The notes: a model not told the origin generated them from the letters alone. Positions 24,101-35,796 are shown, counted from the stretch's first letter. The stretch: DNA of 64,000 nucleotides from Bolinopsis microptera (GCF_026151205.1 NC_087082.1:10362901-10426900); one strand, 5' to 3'. Numbers and translations are program-made.

Positions 24101-27100
24101 ATGATTCAGCAATTATAGAAATAGATGATCCCGTATCCACAAAGAAATTTGCTGATCTACCAGCACAATTTCCTCCAACCAAAATGCAGTTTCCCTTACT
24201 GCCACCAATCTCGTTGCAATCCTCATAGAAGTTTAAAGGCGCCTGGTTGTTCGGTCTATACGCTCTGTTCCCAATCTGTTGGCCATAACCACTCTGATAT
24301 AAAGATCCTCTGTCTTGATATCTACTTCTATTACCAGAAAATCTGCTCGGACAGTTTCTCTGAAAATGCCCTCTATTACCACACTCCCAACAACCTTCTA
24401 ACTGAGAGCGAACGTTACGTGATCCCCGATTATTAGAATTAACCACGTTGCGAGCTGGCTGATAACGCGACCGAACAGACGTGTTTCTACGATCATAATT
24501 TCTCATACCACCCCTAAAACTATTGCTAACCAGATTAGGAGTCCATGATCGGCCTGTGCGCTGGTTAACTTCCGAATGGGAAGGGGGACATTCAGGACTA
24601 TAACTCTCCTGTCTATTTCCCGTCATAAAGTGGTCACGTGTTTGTCCAGGTGCTGTAAACCTAGCTTTCTGGCCATCTAATTCAGAATTACTAATGGCGA
24701 AAATGGTATCCTGGACCTGAGTGAAACCCCCTGGTTCACCACTCACAGCTAATGCGATACGCTCAGTCTGAATTGCTAGTTTGACTGCCTCTCTATATGA
24801 ATGTAACTGGGTTTCATATAGCTTAGTCCTTACAGCTACGTCACGAGCTCCTACAACAAGAACATGCAAACAACTCTCGTCCCTCTTCGACTCGCAGTCG
24901 TATCCGGCTTTAAAAGCAAGCTCCTCTATACGTGAAATAAACTGCTGTAAGTTCTCATTAGCACACTGACGCAATGACATGAGCTCAGTTCTATAGGCCC
25001 AAGATTGAGTAGCTGGAAATATCTCCTCTGAGTATCGCTTAATAAGAAGATCAATATTACATCTCTCGTCCGGTCTAAGAGAGATTTTCTGCAGTATTTC
25101 CCAGGTGGATTCACAACGAATGTACGACAACATATACGTGCTAATATCAGAACCACCGCTATGTCCACACAGAATCAAATGCTCCTTGAACCGTCTGGCA
25201 AATATGATGAAATTAGATCCAGTTTCAAAGTAAGGAGGCTTGGGAGGCTTGGCACCCGTCAAATGTGGACCAGCGACTGAACTATTCAATGGAGTTATCA
25301 TACTGTTGTCAAAATCATCCCCGATGTTCACGTTTCTAAACTTAGTAACTGTGCTAAGTGGTTCTGGCCGTACATTATCAATCTTATTCTGCAGGCATTC
25401 TAAGGCTGAATTCAACTCCTTCTCTAAATCGGAAATGTCATGGCTATCTGTATCTAAACCATCTATCTCCTCCATAGTCTTATTTATGCTTGACTCGATA
25501 ATTGACGTCGCCCACTCCAGTTCAGCTGTATTATTCTCACACATGCTAAAACCGTGTCTAAATGTAAAAAGGTACACTTACAAATAGATAGATAAGTACT
25601 GGAACTGGCGTATTCTTCACGTTGCTGGAAAATCTTCTAGTCGAGACTTTACTTAGCTTTACTGGAACTGTAACTTCTAGGTCTATCACTCCTGAGTAGA
25701 TGTACGAAAAGTAAGGTTGCTAAACTTACGCAAATCTCACTAACAATCTAGGTAATAACGTACTGAAGTCTACAAGCGGCTGTAAACTAGGTGCTCGTCA
25801 AAACGATCGCACTCAACTGGAATATACAGGTACCACAAAATGTGTAGCAACACTTACCAAGTCTAGTAGGAAGTACTGAGGATCTCGAACAATCTCCACG
25901 TAATTCTCTGCACTGCGACGTACACTGAACTTAGCTTAGCAAATGACAACGTTAGGATCTAATCGAAACTATACTGAATATAGGTGATAATAGAAGGATC
26001 ACGAGCGAGAATATAGCAACACTAAAAGTGGCCTCCAGATATAGAAAACCGCGTTTCTTGGTATTTAGTGTATGCTAGTCAAGCTCTAGTCACGTAGCAC
26101 GAACGGCAGGGCGTACCGAATAGTAGAAATGAAACGAGTAACTAAAAAGGATCTAATTAAATATAAAGGAAAAGTAATACAAAGTGAACGTCAACAGATA
26201 AAAACCTCCAAGTGTTCGCTCTAATCAATTGACGTGATTATAGATCACTCGACGTGTCTAATCACAGCTGGTAGTGCTCAGTAAGACTGGCTACCGTCAA
26301 TTTGAATCCCTTAAAATGATTAAGGGGCAACTAAGAAGTGAGCTCTCCACTTCCGGCTCTTCGGGTATACTCTCAAAACTCGTCACGCCACACTGCGTGA
26401 CGGCACAACGCATTTGCTTGTACCACGTGACACGCCGTCTCGCCAATGAGCACTCCACTAGCAGTCACCCTGCGTCCGCGAGGACCAACCACAGGTCTGG
26501 CTGTTAGTCAGGTGCAAAGTGAGCGGACGGCTCGTTTCAGACAGTTAGTCTGACAGTAGGTCTGCCAGCCAACCGACTTACACTCAAAATGTGTAACTCC
26601 CAAATACGAACATATAAAACATTGGTTATTATATACCCGGAAATACATACTAAATTATACGTCCCTTAAACGTTATTCTAAAACTAAGATATCCTAAAAG
26701 ATATCTCTAAATACCATATTACAACAGGTAGTGGGTAAATGCTAGGGTAAGATGCTAGGGGTAGTGCTAGTGGGTAAATGCTAGGGTAAGATGCTAGGGG
26801 TAGTGTGTAAATGTCTCAATCTGGGATAACTTGACGTATACAGAGAGGATTACTAAATTTTATCAAATTATCCTTTTTCTATTCCAATAATTTGGTGGAT
26901 AACCCATCATGTGATACGTGAAATGTGTTTTTCGGCAATAAAAAATGCCTTCTTCCAGTTTTTATACCGATGCTGAAATCTCTATTTTGTTGTAGTGTCC
27001 GGTGAGACAGGGATAATAGTTAACCCAGCAGCCATTGTCTTTAGATTGATAGATACACAATCTAGTGAAACAATACGAACTTACCAAAGAATGATGAGCA

Positions 27101-30100
27101 GAGCATTTCATCTGAATGGTTTCGTGCCCATTTTACAGATTTAATTTATCGCTGCGCGAGCTAACTGTATTTTAAAAGAGAGGAAGATTCATTTTCGAAT
27201 TTTGGTTTGTCACTTAGCAGTTAACATCCGTGTTATACGATTAAGTGCAGATAAAAGCTTAAAGAGCAACCTTTGTTTTTTTTATTGAGAAGAGGAAAAG
27301 ATCTTATTAAAAATGGTTACTAGAGCGCCTTATCTGGACGACTTCGTACCCACTTCAAACAAACGTAAACCGAAATAACTTAATTAAAATTTAGTCTGTA
27401 CGCGATAAAATAATAAATCGATGGATAACCCAATAATAATTTGACCGTTAAATGTGCCATCACTACAACGGACCATTTAAAAGGTTATTTCAAGATGTCG
27501 TCAATCGCATTCGTTTCCATTTTTCTCCTTGTTACTCTGTTCCAGGAGAGCTAATATTCCTGTGTTCGTGAAGATGTGGACTATGCTGGAGCTGACTCAT
27601 GGAACCTAATAAAGTTTAGACTGGAAGACTGCACTAATGTTTGCAAAGCTGTCAGGTACTGTAAATCAGTAACCTACCGCCCGTCAGATATGAGATGCTG
27701 GCTAAAGTTCAGACGAGGAGGAAACAGCGGTCCAACAATTGTAAGTGGACTGATGAGCGTCAACATGGACTGTTCCAACAAAGTGGATCAGAGTTGCATG
27801 AAGCAGGAGGTGGACTATCCGGGAGCTGATCTGGGAAGAAGAACTGCGAACACATTCGATCAGTGTGAACAGTTCTGTCGGGATACTGAGAGATGTCAGT
27901 CTTTAACATATACGGCATCGACCACAAGCTGCTATCTGAAACATAGAAGGAGCGGAGGTAGAGGACCTGTCAGCAAGGGCGGCCTTGTCAGTCTCAACAT
28001 GGAGTGCCCTAAATCGGACTTACAACATTCAGTTTCAGGGTAAATCGTATATCTAACTTATAATGAGAAAGTTTCTCTTTGTTTGTATGATCGCCCACGT
28101 GTAAATTAGATTAGAAATATGAAGTTGCATAGTATCGAAGATGGAAGCGTACACGTGAAAAGATTACTGTATGGCATTTTATCATTATTTTTTAAACTAT
28201 TAGCTTCCTCTCTGTCACCACGGGTTTTCAATTTCTACATAAGGTAGCTCGTAGATTGTTGAAAATATTGTTTGTAATTACAGAAAACAGATAAAATAGT
28301 AGATCTGTGATAAGAAAATGCCTCTTCAGCTGTCTTGATTCCAAATAAATGATCATATCAACTCCTCTCGAGCTCCAGCGCAAAGGTTGTCATCTCCCTA
28401 CCCACCCCAACCCCTGGATTAATCAGTGAACTTACCAACCAATTTGTCTCCGAAATAACACAATTTGTCTCAGCTAAAAGAGGGTTAAGTGACTTTTACC
28501 GCCGCCTATATACTGTAAACAATACTGGAAACTTTTCCCGTGCCATCTCTGCTGCTGAGTCATCCCAAGACTCTCCTAACCCGTTGAAGGAGGACCAACT
28601 CCATGTCTCAGAGTATGGTTTGAAAAAACTTTGTTTGAATATTAAACTTGGCCTATACCGTGCCTTTGGTATGAGATCCCCTAGAAAGCAGCCCCCTACA
28701 GAGCGTTAGATTAACCCTAAAATTCAAGAAAAAACAAGTATCACGAGATCAAGTCGCTGTGATGTCCTGGAACATCCAGGACAGCACAGGAGACGGGTCT
28801 AACAAATTTGAAAATAGCGAATTTTTGTCAATCCTCAAACAAGCTAACATTCTTTGTCTCCAAGAAACAAAGAAGCAAGTTAAGATTGAAGGATACCTCT
28901 CTTTTAATAGCAACCGCAAAAATTCACGCTCAGGAGGGGTCTGCATTCTTGCTGAAAATGACCTAAGAAAAGGTGTCTCTAGTGTGCTTTGTAATGAATC
29001 TGATGACATTATTGTTGTTAAACTGGACAAGAACTTTTTTAAACTTGATTTTGACCTATTTTTGGTATGTTATTATATTAGCCCTGCATACTCGTCCTAT
29101 GTCAAGAAGAATCCAGATTATACTGCTAATACCTTCTCTGCTCTTGACTCTATCTGTATCAGACTACGTCAAAAGGGAGAAGTTATTATGTGTGGCGATG
29201 CAAATGCAAGAACTGGAAAACTCCCAGACTATATCCTTTCCTGTAATGCACCTGCCATCCATGACATCTATAACGACATTGGACTCGAGCACGACATAGA
29301 AGAACCAAGAAATAATTCTGACCTTACAATATCTGAACCCCACTGCCAACACTTTCTTGACATGGTTATCAATAACCAACTCAAAATTCTTAATGGTCGT
29401 ACCCTTGGGGACACCACTGGAAAAATGACCTGTCACAAATACAATGGAAGCAGTGTGGTTGACTATTTTGTAATCACCTCATGGGCAAGAGATCATGTAA
29501 ACTCTCTCCAAGTAAAAGAGTTTACATCATACTCTGATCATTGTCCATTAGTCTTGAAACTCACTACATTTGAACCATTTGTCGCAAACTTCCAGCTCCC
29601 AGACTTTTCTAACTTTCCATGTGGCTATAAGTGGGATAGCAACACCTCCCATTCACTATTTAAAAAAGCCCTTACCTCGCCCGAAATTATCAACAATCTG
29701 GAAAGCATTGTGACAAATGAATTTAGCAGTACTCTGGAGGGCAATCACGAACTGAACGATGCAGTCATAAAATGTCTCCACAGTGCTGCTGATATAGCCT
29801 TAAAAGTGAAAAAGCCTCCCAAAAATTCTGCCCGTAAGAAATGGTTCGACCCACAAGTCAACTCCTCGCGGCGGAACCTAAATAGGCTAGCAAACCGGCT
29901 TGGTAGTAAGCACTGTAACAGTATCCTCAGACGAGAATACTTTAAGCAACGCAACAAGCATAGCAATTTTGTAAACAGTAAGAAAGTAGCTTTCCTTAAG
30001 AAGTTAAATGAAGCTATAGAAGAAGGTCACATACTCGACTGGAAAAAATTTAAACGGCTTAAACAAGAACATGACACTAGCCCCTTACTTGACAAATTTG

Positions 30101-33100
30101 ATTTAGCTAGCTTCCATGACTTCTTTGCATCCCTTTATAAAAAACCAGACCAGGAGCCAGATCTCACTCACCACAATCACAAACATTACCCTGAACCACC
30201 AGATTCAGCCTACTATAAGAGCCCAGATTTCCACTCAAATACTGGCCAATGCATAATGCTATAGGACCTCAAAAATAGTATTATAAAACATTTCTATTTT
30301 ATCCCTACACATTTGTAAATGGACACGTTCATTTGAGTTTGAGGATATTGGTAAATATAAGTGACCCTATTAAAAGGCACAGTGTAGTTGACTTTGTCAC
30401 ACTATGAAATTACTTAAACCCTTGATGGTTAGGATAATCGTCTCATCCTCTAGGCTAACTTTGTCACATAACGATATCTTAATCAGGTGATAAGATATCG
30501 CTTAAATACGGCCGGCACGGAAATGGTTACATTGTCACACTATAAACATGTGACGGAGTAAATATGGACCCCTTGCTGCCGTTTTTGACCAAATTTTTGA
30601 GTGTCCAGTTGATTGGATGGGTACATATGACCATTACCTACATATTTGACGACTTTTTTAGTTAGATGGTGCATTCAGGTTTACTCTGTCACACATTAAA
30701 GAAAATATGTGATGAATGTTTAGGGCACCCTGCTAAGTAATGATGGGTAGTGTAAGTTTATTTGATGGCCTGGAAGTGCTGGGAATTGTTATTATATTAT
30801 ATAGTCGTAAGGAATTAAAACACAGAAGGCACAACCAAGCTTACTTTGTCACAATATAATCTTGATGATATCTGAACATGTGTGAAATTGAACAAATAAT
30901 GATACCAGCTCAAACCCCTTATATTATACGTACTATGGATCAAACAACACTGCTAGTACCATGCACCAGTCACATAAATCATTATCAGGTGGTAATATGT
31001 TAACAGTGTCACAATTAAACTACCGCTACATGGTCAAAAATAGGGTAATTTCGTCACACAAAATTATTATAACTCTGTTATAGCTCCTTGCTGGCAAAAT
31101 AACTAGTTTATCGACATTTTTTTGATGATAAAGTAACATAGTAATAGAGGTATAGTTCTTCAAAATAGGGGCAAGACATGTTTACTTTGTCACATCAGTT
31201 ATTATAAGAGTTAGGTAATCGTCATCAAATTAAAAGATATTTTTCGTAGTTTGGATCGATTAATACTTTAATATACCTGTAATAAATCCTATGCCAATTT
31301 TAACACACTATCTTGATACTGTTGGGGCAGGGAAAGTTAATTTTGTCACATTTTCAATGTCTTTGACAAATGAATCTAAATTTTTAAAATTGAGCTCTAT
31401 GTTCTGGACAATATTCTTCCAATCGTTTCTGAAAGAATGTTGAATTCTAATAGAGTTATAGATCTTCAAAATAGGGGAAAGACAAGTTTACTTTGTCACA
31501 TCAGTTATTATAAGAGTTAGGTAATCGTCGACATCACATTAACATATATTTTTTTGTAGTTTGGATTGATTTATATAGGTAATAAAGCAGCCTATGCTAA
31601 TTTTTACACACTATCTTGAAATTGTTGGGGCATGAAAAGTTAATTTTGTCACATTTTTAGTGACTTTGACAAATTTAACCTAAAATTGTTAAACTTAAGC
31701 TCTGATGTTCTGGACAATATTCTAATAGAGGTATAGAATATAGATCTTCAAAATAGGGGCAAGACATGTTTACTTTGTCACATCAGTTATTATAAGAGTT
31801 ATTATAAGAGACTATTTCATTCTATAATCATTGTTTTTAATCTATTTACGATTTCGTATACTTTTTTGTGACAATGTAAACGTCAACTGATCTTAACTTG
31901 CATCAACTACATTGTCATCATATAAAATTTTCCCGCCTTTCAAACCAAAATCAGATATAAATAATTCGCCCAAAATTTTAAATTTCATATATTGTGACAG
32001 AATTAACCTCATTTCCCAATAACCGAGTGCCTGTATTAGCTAACTATTCAGAACAACATATTTTAGGGCTATGATTGGTAGAGCAACCATCAAATAATTA
32101 GTTGAAAGGGTTTTTAGGACACCTCACAGTAGAATAGAGGTATGGTATCATGAGTGTGACAAAGTTACCCAAATATTGCCATGTAACCGTTCGATCCGTG
32201 CCCATTAACCTTGATGTTGTATCATAATTGTTAGATTGACCTAATTTACTATATTTCAGACCAAGGAATGATAATTAGGTAACTGCAGTTAACTAAGTCA
32301 CACAAAATGTGACATTTGAAACATTATAGTGCCTAACAACAATAGATTTTCTTTCTGAGCGGTGCATATGGGAGTATGGGTTACGTGGCTAATGTTCAGA
32401 ACTTCTGAACGTGCTAGGTTAATAGAAGTCAAAATTAAGCCACTATCGTCAAAAACGCTATTATTTTTGTTTACCAATATCCTCAAACTCAAATGAACGT
32501 GTCCAAATAACTAGAATTGTGTAACCTTAAATTATTTCAGAATTATAACTATTGTGAATTCAATAAAATAATTATCACTTTTGTATCCTTGTATCCTTGT
32601 ATCCTTGTATCCTATCATTATAATCATTCCAGGTGTGTGCATACAAACATTGACTTTGGGGGAGCGGACTTGACTAGCCTTGTCACCGACAAAAACAACA
32701 TCGGAAAATGCGAAGGATTAACTCCACTGGACACTGCTGGTTAAAGTACCGACAGTACGGTGACGGTGGACCAACATCCAACCATGGACTCATTAGCATG
32801 AACATGAACTGCTCAAAATAGACATCGATAAAAAGTTCGAAATGTTTGCAAAAGATTTGGGTATATTCTAGTTTTTATTTTTAGTACTCTTTAAAATCAC
32901 CAGCCAATTTACTTGGGAAAAAGAGTCTGAAGTTCTATTGAGGCAACTAAATTGTTTGGGAAACTTTATTTCATTTCTAAAGCATTGACATAATAATTAA
33001 TATGTGTAGTAATCAATCCATTGACTGGACCAACAAGCCCTTAAATATACAAAATATATCAAAATAAAACTCTTATAATAAGATTTAACTCACTTGGGCG

Positions 33101-34192
33101 GAATAAGTTCAGCCTGCAGAACGTGAGTTACATTCTGAAGTCCACCGTGTAACATTCCACTAATACCTCTGAGCAGGAGAAACTGGTGGTATGAGGTGGA
33201 ACTGGCAACCAGTCCGGTTATACCAGTGTAGATCAGCAGTACAGGTACAACTACTCGCTTTCTACCATATCTGGGAGGAGATGTTTTTTTGTTAGTTCAA
33301 TTGATGTGAAGTTTAATTTCCATATATTGTACAGTGGAATTGAAAATATTAGCAGGAACGAGAACATGTTGACAAATTATCATGGTGACAACTATAAGTT
33401 TTACTGTAACTAACCACTACTTTTAAACTATTTAATGAGTACTACACAGTATTAAAACATATTTATGAACGCTTGTCCATAAACACAATGTAATGAAGCA
33501 TAAACCTGTCTGCAAGGACCCCAAGTGATGTGGTGCCCACTGCATAGCCCACAAAATAGTACGATATGGACAGAGCAGCTAGATACGCGGTAGAACAGAA
33601 CACACTGTACTCTGTTGCTATGTTTGTACGGTCTGCCCATCTGAATTGATTACAATTAAATGTGTACTGTTTTACAAGTTCAGCTGTATACATCTGACCT
33701 AAAATATAGCTTTTGGGATCATGAAGTCACAAAATATCTAGTGACTAATTACTTGTAATCAGAAGGGTTGAGTTGACAGAAAGCCGTTAATCTGTCAGCT
33801 TTGTTATCTCGCAATATATCTGTGCATTTTTCTGTTGCACACTCCCAGTCTGGTACCTGTATATAGAGCAAGTTATCGTTATTAGCTTTCTTTTCAATAA
33901 AAACGAAACAGATGACCACTCTGGAGTGGTGCTAATTTGTTGGTAAAAAATTGTAAACCTTCTTGAAACATTCAACCAGTAATGATCCTATTTAGCATCT
34001 AAACAGGTCTACCATTTTGCTAAAACTCCAAATCTCCTTCATTGGTATGTGTCTTACCTTCAGAGTAATAGACACAGAAAACGCAACTACACAAGCAATG
34101 AACTGGTACAGAGAAAAAACAGCAGTCGTTATCAATTGTAGGGTTCCAAAGTTACCCAAAGAGATCAGAGCCTCTTCCACACTTTGCTTCAT
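15192..34192 (-). CDS. SLC22-type organic ion transporter (MFS)
   Basis: SLC22 proteins are 12-TM plasma-membrane carriers for organic cations, anions or carnitine-like zwitterions (family knowledge). Eight exons: 34192-34058, 33856-33753, 33640-33506, 33270-33094, 16867-16680, 16513-16204, 15870-15650, 15442-15192. They sum to 1521 bases, frame kept throughout, 506 aa, the usual family length. Seen are the first MFS loop motif (LADRYGRKR), the central LPESPFYYAGKG, a second loop RYGDKLGRKK, and the SLC22 signature region YTSELYPSSARSGLVG followed by RAGAILSSYV. The N-terminus MKQSVEEALISLGNFGTLQL is typical of the SLC22 start. The extracellular loop between TM1 and TM2 is short and Cys-bearing. 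Intron 4 is 16.2 kb and packed with mobile elements. The substrate cannot be predicted. Confidence 0.92.
16131..16190. repeat. 9-bp microsatellite in SLC22 intron 6
   Basis: About six copies of ctaccacat lie just downstream of the exon 6 donor (16203 going left). They are read on the minus strand as ATGTGGTAG units. Confidence 0.85.
16894..17046. repeat. Seven 21-bp units with overlapping E-box and CRE
   Basis: Seven tandem units of acaacaccacgtgacgtc plus a tca/tta spacer. Each has CACGTG (E-box) directly overlapping TGACGTCA (CRE-like palindrome); one unit reads cacgtgactca instead. The array lies in SLC22 intron 4 only 27 bp upstream of exon 5. It could bind bHLH/bZIP factors, but this is not shown. 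Confidence 0.85.
17435..17530 (+). pseudogene. Relic of a PAN/Apple domain
   Basis: The reading ANVCEAVRYC here closely matches TNVCKAVRYC in the first Apple domain of the gene at 27495. The surrounding sequence has drifted and no full domain remains. It suggests local duplication of the Apple gene before insertion of the LTR element. Confidence 0.5.
17734..18305. repeat. 33-bp minisatellite, about 17 units
   Basis: Each unit is a 20-bp half (gctaggggtagtgggtaaat) followed by a 13-bp half (gctagggtaagat). Units near 18305 carry gtgtg for gtggg. The array resumes at 26727 after the LTR element, showing that the element inserted into it. Confidence 0.95.
18306..18992 (-). repeat. LTR (3' relative to element)
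   Basis: 687 bp, identical by eye to 26040-26726. It is bordered inward by an A/G-rich stretch on the coding strand (revcomp of 18993-19015, ending TTTTTTGGGTAGAGA), a likely polypurine tract. A 77-codon open frame inside each LTR is not considered a gene. Confidence 0.95.
19587..20477 (-). other. LTR element: integrase C-terminal module and acidic tail frame
   Basis: A 296-residue open frame. Its start reads QKRYHDKHVKGPFFEEGEEA, then FGPRWVGPYKISKKINDHLY, the GPY/F-type module found at the C-terminus of Ty3/gypsy integrases. The remainder is Ser/Arg/Glu-rich and without a recognised fold. It overlaps the preceding pol frame by 35 bp. The 594 bp from here to the LTR carry no evident gene. 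Confidence 0.8.
20443..23373 (-). other. LTR element: reverse transcriptase, RNase H and integrase frame
   Basis: A 976-residue frame. The RT core shows LYSTVDLSKSFHQVPY and the catalytic FIDDLLIF. RNase H follows at YEVTLDGSKHAFGGTL, and the integrase zinc-finger region reads HAGVENCLEVCKRHFYWPKM, followed by the D,D-E catalytic core (ITDCWSNY, MADNHPGF). The domain order RT-RH-IN places it with Ty3/gypsy (Metaviridae) rather than copia. Confidence 0.93.
23328..25577 (-). other. LTR element: gag with zinc knuckle and aspartic protease
   Basis: A 749-residue frame. A capsid-like helical region is followed by an Arg/Asn/Ser-rich nucleocapsid part with one CCHC knuckle (CWECGNRGHFQRNC), then a pepsin-type protease active site FFVDTGSSISII. 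It overlaps the pol frame by 46 bp. The untranslated leader 25578-26039 lies between it and the other LTR. Confidence 0.93.
26040..26726 (-). repeat. LTR (5' relative to element)
   Basis: The same 687-bp sequence as 18306-18992. Just inside it on the coding strand TGGAGGCCAC follows, a plausible primer-binding site beginning TGG. The primer tRNA was not identified. Confidence 0.95.
26727..26818. repeat. Continuation of the 33-bp minisatellite
   Basis: About two and a half more units of the array at 17734-18305, including the ggta duplication at the junction. The last unit again has gtgtg. The stretch 26819-27494 shows no gene. Confidence 0.9.
28370..30264 (+). mobile_element. APE-type LINE fragment (ORF1 tail and endonuclease)
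   Basis: 28387-28710 reads as the end of an ORF1 (PTPGLISELTNQFVSEITQF, ending PPTERstop). ORF2 starts near 28759 (MMSWNIQDSTGDGSNK) and carries the apurinic-endonuclease motifs: WNIQ, LQETKK, CGDANARTG, VVDYF and the SDHCPL block. The frame ends at 30264 after about 500 residues, before any reverse transcriptase core, so the copy is truncated at both ends. It lies in the putative intron of the Apple gene. Confidence 0.88.
30321..32504. mobile_element. 2184-bp non-autonomous DNA element with 35-bp TIRs
   Basis: Perfect 35-bp terminal inverted repeats begin ggacacgttcatttgagttt at both ends. AAAT flanks both sides (30317-30320 and 32505-32508), a 4-bp target duplication. There is no transposase-like ORF. 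The subterminal motif ttactttgtcaca and variants recur about a dozen times in forward orientation up to about 31780, and inverted (tgtgacaaagt) in the right part. A block of about 300 bp is tandemly repeated 2.3 times (31161, 31467, 31749). The superfamily is not assigned. A disrupted second copy lies at 41200-44345. Confidence 0.88.
32581..32612. repeat. 8-bp microsatellite (ttgtatcc)x4
   Basis: Four exact copies, 20 bp before the putative acceptor of the third Apple-domain exon. Confidence 0.9.
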
Positions 34193-34569
34193 ATTGCTTC
34201 ACCTATCCAAGATTGGTAATTGTAATCTTAAATAAAAATTATGCCCATCCATCTTTAAGGGATCCATTGATTATGCTATGATTCGATTGTGTGGCATGGT
34301 ATGTTTTTTACTAGACCTTAAGGCTTAATCAGGATAGTGATTTTTATTTCCTGACCTCTCGACCTAAACAATTACCTCTAACTCAATATCAATGACTTTG
34401 AAACTGTATAGTTCCCATATCTCCTTCTCCATAAATTGTACTTAAATGATATTATCTTTCCTAGTTTCAAATATATTTGTAAATGTTTAAGGTTATTTCC
34501 CATTGTTTGTAAGTGTCTTAATGATATGGGACCAGATTATTCAAGTAATATGTTTAAATTTGCAAACTA

Positions 34570-34945
34570 TAATCTTTGACTCATTGAATCTTTTAAAATG
34601 ATAAGTGGTTTGGCCAATCACGGAGCTGGTTTGTTCAGTATGAGCAGATCTGGTCTTAATGTGGTATCAAACAGTAGATGCAGTAAAAGTAGCAGCAAAA
34701 TGAAGAAAGTCCACAGTTCTTTTCTTCCGGAGAGGGTGAGACCATATTGGAACAAACATCTTGTTTGTAATCCTCATGTTGCTAAAAAACGCTTTATCAA
34801 CTTATATAGTAGTGGAAAGTATGTAAATTAGATTCATTTTAACTTGGTTGTTTAGGCCAATAGATTTAAGATAATTTTAAAACTTTAGTAGATATATTTT
34901 TGATGATGTGTGATGATGTTTGTGTCATTATATTTTGATTTGATT
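34570..34945 (+). mobile_element. LINE tail fragment with (tttga)n end
   Basis: An open stretch to 34831 reads LIESFKMISGLANHGAGLFS and later FLPERVRPYWNKHLV, then FINLYSSGK, typical of the region after the RT core in LINE ORF2. It is followed by a 3' end with repeated tttga units (about 34936-34955). The 5' part is absent or decayed. 34193-34569 holds no recognised gene. Confidence 0.6.
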
Positions 34946-34972
34946 TGATTTGATTTTATCTTATCTATTTGG

Positions 34973-35310
34973 TGAAAAATGTCAAACAGTATATATTAAA
35001 TAAAAAATATAAAATTATTCAAACAATATACACATAATATAGCAATGACCCTATATAAAATCTACCCTTTAAGAATTAAAAAAGTTTCCTAAACAATCTA
35101 AAATTACCCTTGGCCTTGTGGCTCCAAGTTAAGATCTAAACTGTTTATAAACAGTCTAGATCTTAACTTGATATAAATATCAACAATGTTTTTTCTCGCA
35201 CCTCTGTCTCCACGGAGAGAAATCACTGTTGTTCTTAGGATTTCAAAGCGAAGGCGCTTTTTAATGTATCCTACAGCATCCGAGTACCTCTGGCCAGTGT
35301 GGTACTCCAT
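34973..35310 (-). mobile_element. RLE-like LINE, 3' fragment (copy A)
   Basis: The frame from 35310 reads GQRYSDAVGYIKKRLRFEIL and then RTTVISLRGDRG, matching the C-terminal part of copies C and E. The shared 3' end (revcomp of attcaaacaatatacacata) follows. It contains a near-perfect palindrome at 35125-35170. The upstream part of the element is missing. Confidence 0.75.
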
Positions 35311-35796
35311 TTTACTTTGACGGATGTTACTCGTCTAAATTTCTTCGAAGTAGCGCGCGTCGCTTTCTTCTCGACGGCAAGTGCTACGAAGTAGCGCGCG
35401 CCGGGCCAGACCATTAACAATGGTCAACATCTTACTATATACAATAAATTAAATCAAGTGATGCAATTGGCAGAGCACAATCGTAAATCCTGAGCAATAG
35501 ATTTATCTATTTGACTGATCCTAGGGTGCATACGCTATATGGAAAAAGATCGTTTTAGAAAGTTGGCCCTGAATTATGGAATGAGTTGACATTTGAAATT
35601 AAAAATTGTACGACACACGACATTGGACTATTTTAAAGTGTATCTGAAAACATTTCTTTTCAAACTTGCTCATAATATTGTATCTTAAACTGTGTTTTAA
35701 TTTAACGGGTGATACTCGTAAAATATCTGTTCCATATATATACGAGTCCAACTCGGCGCGCGTCCTGGTAGGTTGTAAACCTACAATGTTTTAATT

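Larger units (their letters stand above)
18306..26726 (-). mobile_element. Ty3/gypsy-type LTR retrotransposon, appears whole
   Basis: An 8.4-kb element with 687-bp direct LTRs at both ends, coding on the minus strand. The flanking tetranucleotide ggta (18302-18305 and 26727-26730) looks like its target-site duplication, inside the 33-bp minisatellite. On the coding strand the LTR starts TGTTG and ends CTATA. By eye the two LTRs are identical, so the insertion looks recent. The gag-protease, RT-RNase H-integrase and integrase C-terminal/tail frames are long and overlap slightly, as is usual where the family uses frameshifting. I see few if any breaks. It sits in intron 4 of the SLC22 gene in the same orientation. 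Confidence 0.95.
27495..32821 (+). pseudogene. PAN/Apple-domain secreted protein gene, probably broken
   Basis: 27495 starts MSSIAFVSIFLLVTLFQES, a good signal peptide, but TAA follows in frame, then YSCVREDVDYAGADSWN. Two Apple/PAN domains follow without intron to 28043: DCTNVCKAVRYC...CWLKF...SVNMDC and CMKQEVDYPGADL...CQSLTY...CYLKH...SLNMEC. After tcagg|gtaaat (about 28039) a third domain exon begins at 32633 (ag|gtgtgtgcatac) in matching phase: CVHTNIDFGGADL. That exon lacks the middle of the domain and then shifts frame to CWLKYRQYGDGGPTSNHG and SMNMNC, ending at 32821. PAN domains bind protein or sugar. The stop and the damaged last exon argue for a pseudogene, although the first two domains are intact. 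It lies in SLC22 intron 4 on the opposite strand. Confidence 0.65.

Noticed and set aside
30385-32300. Spaced ttactttgtcaca motifs as a CRISPR or operator array
   Set aside because: Spacing is irregular, intervening sequence is itself repeated, and all lie within a TIR element.
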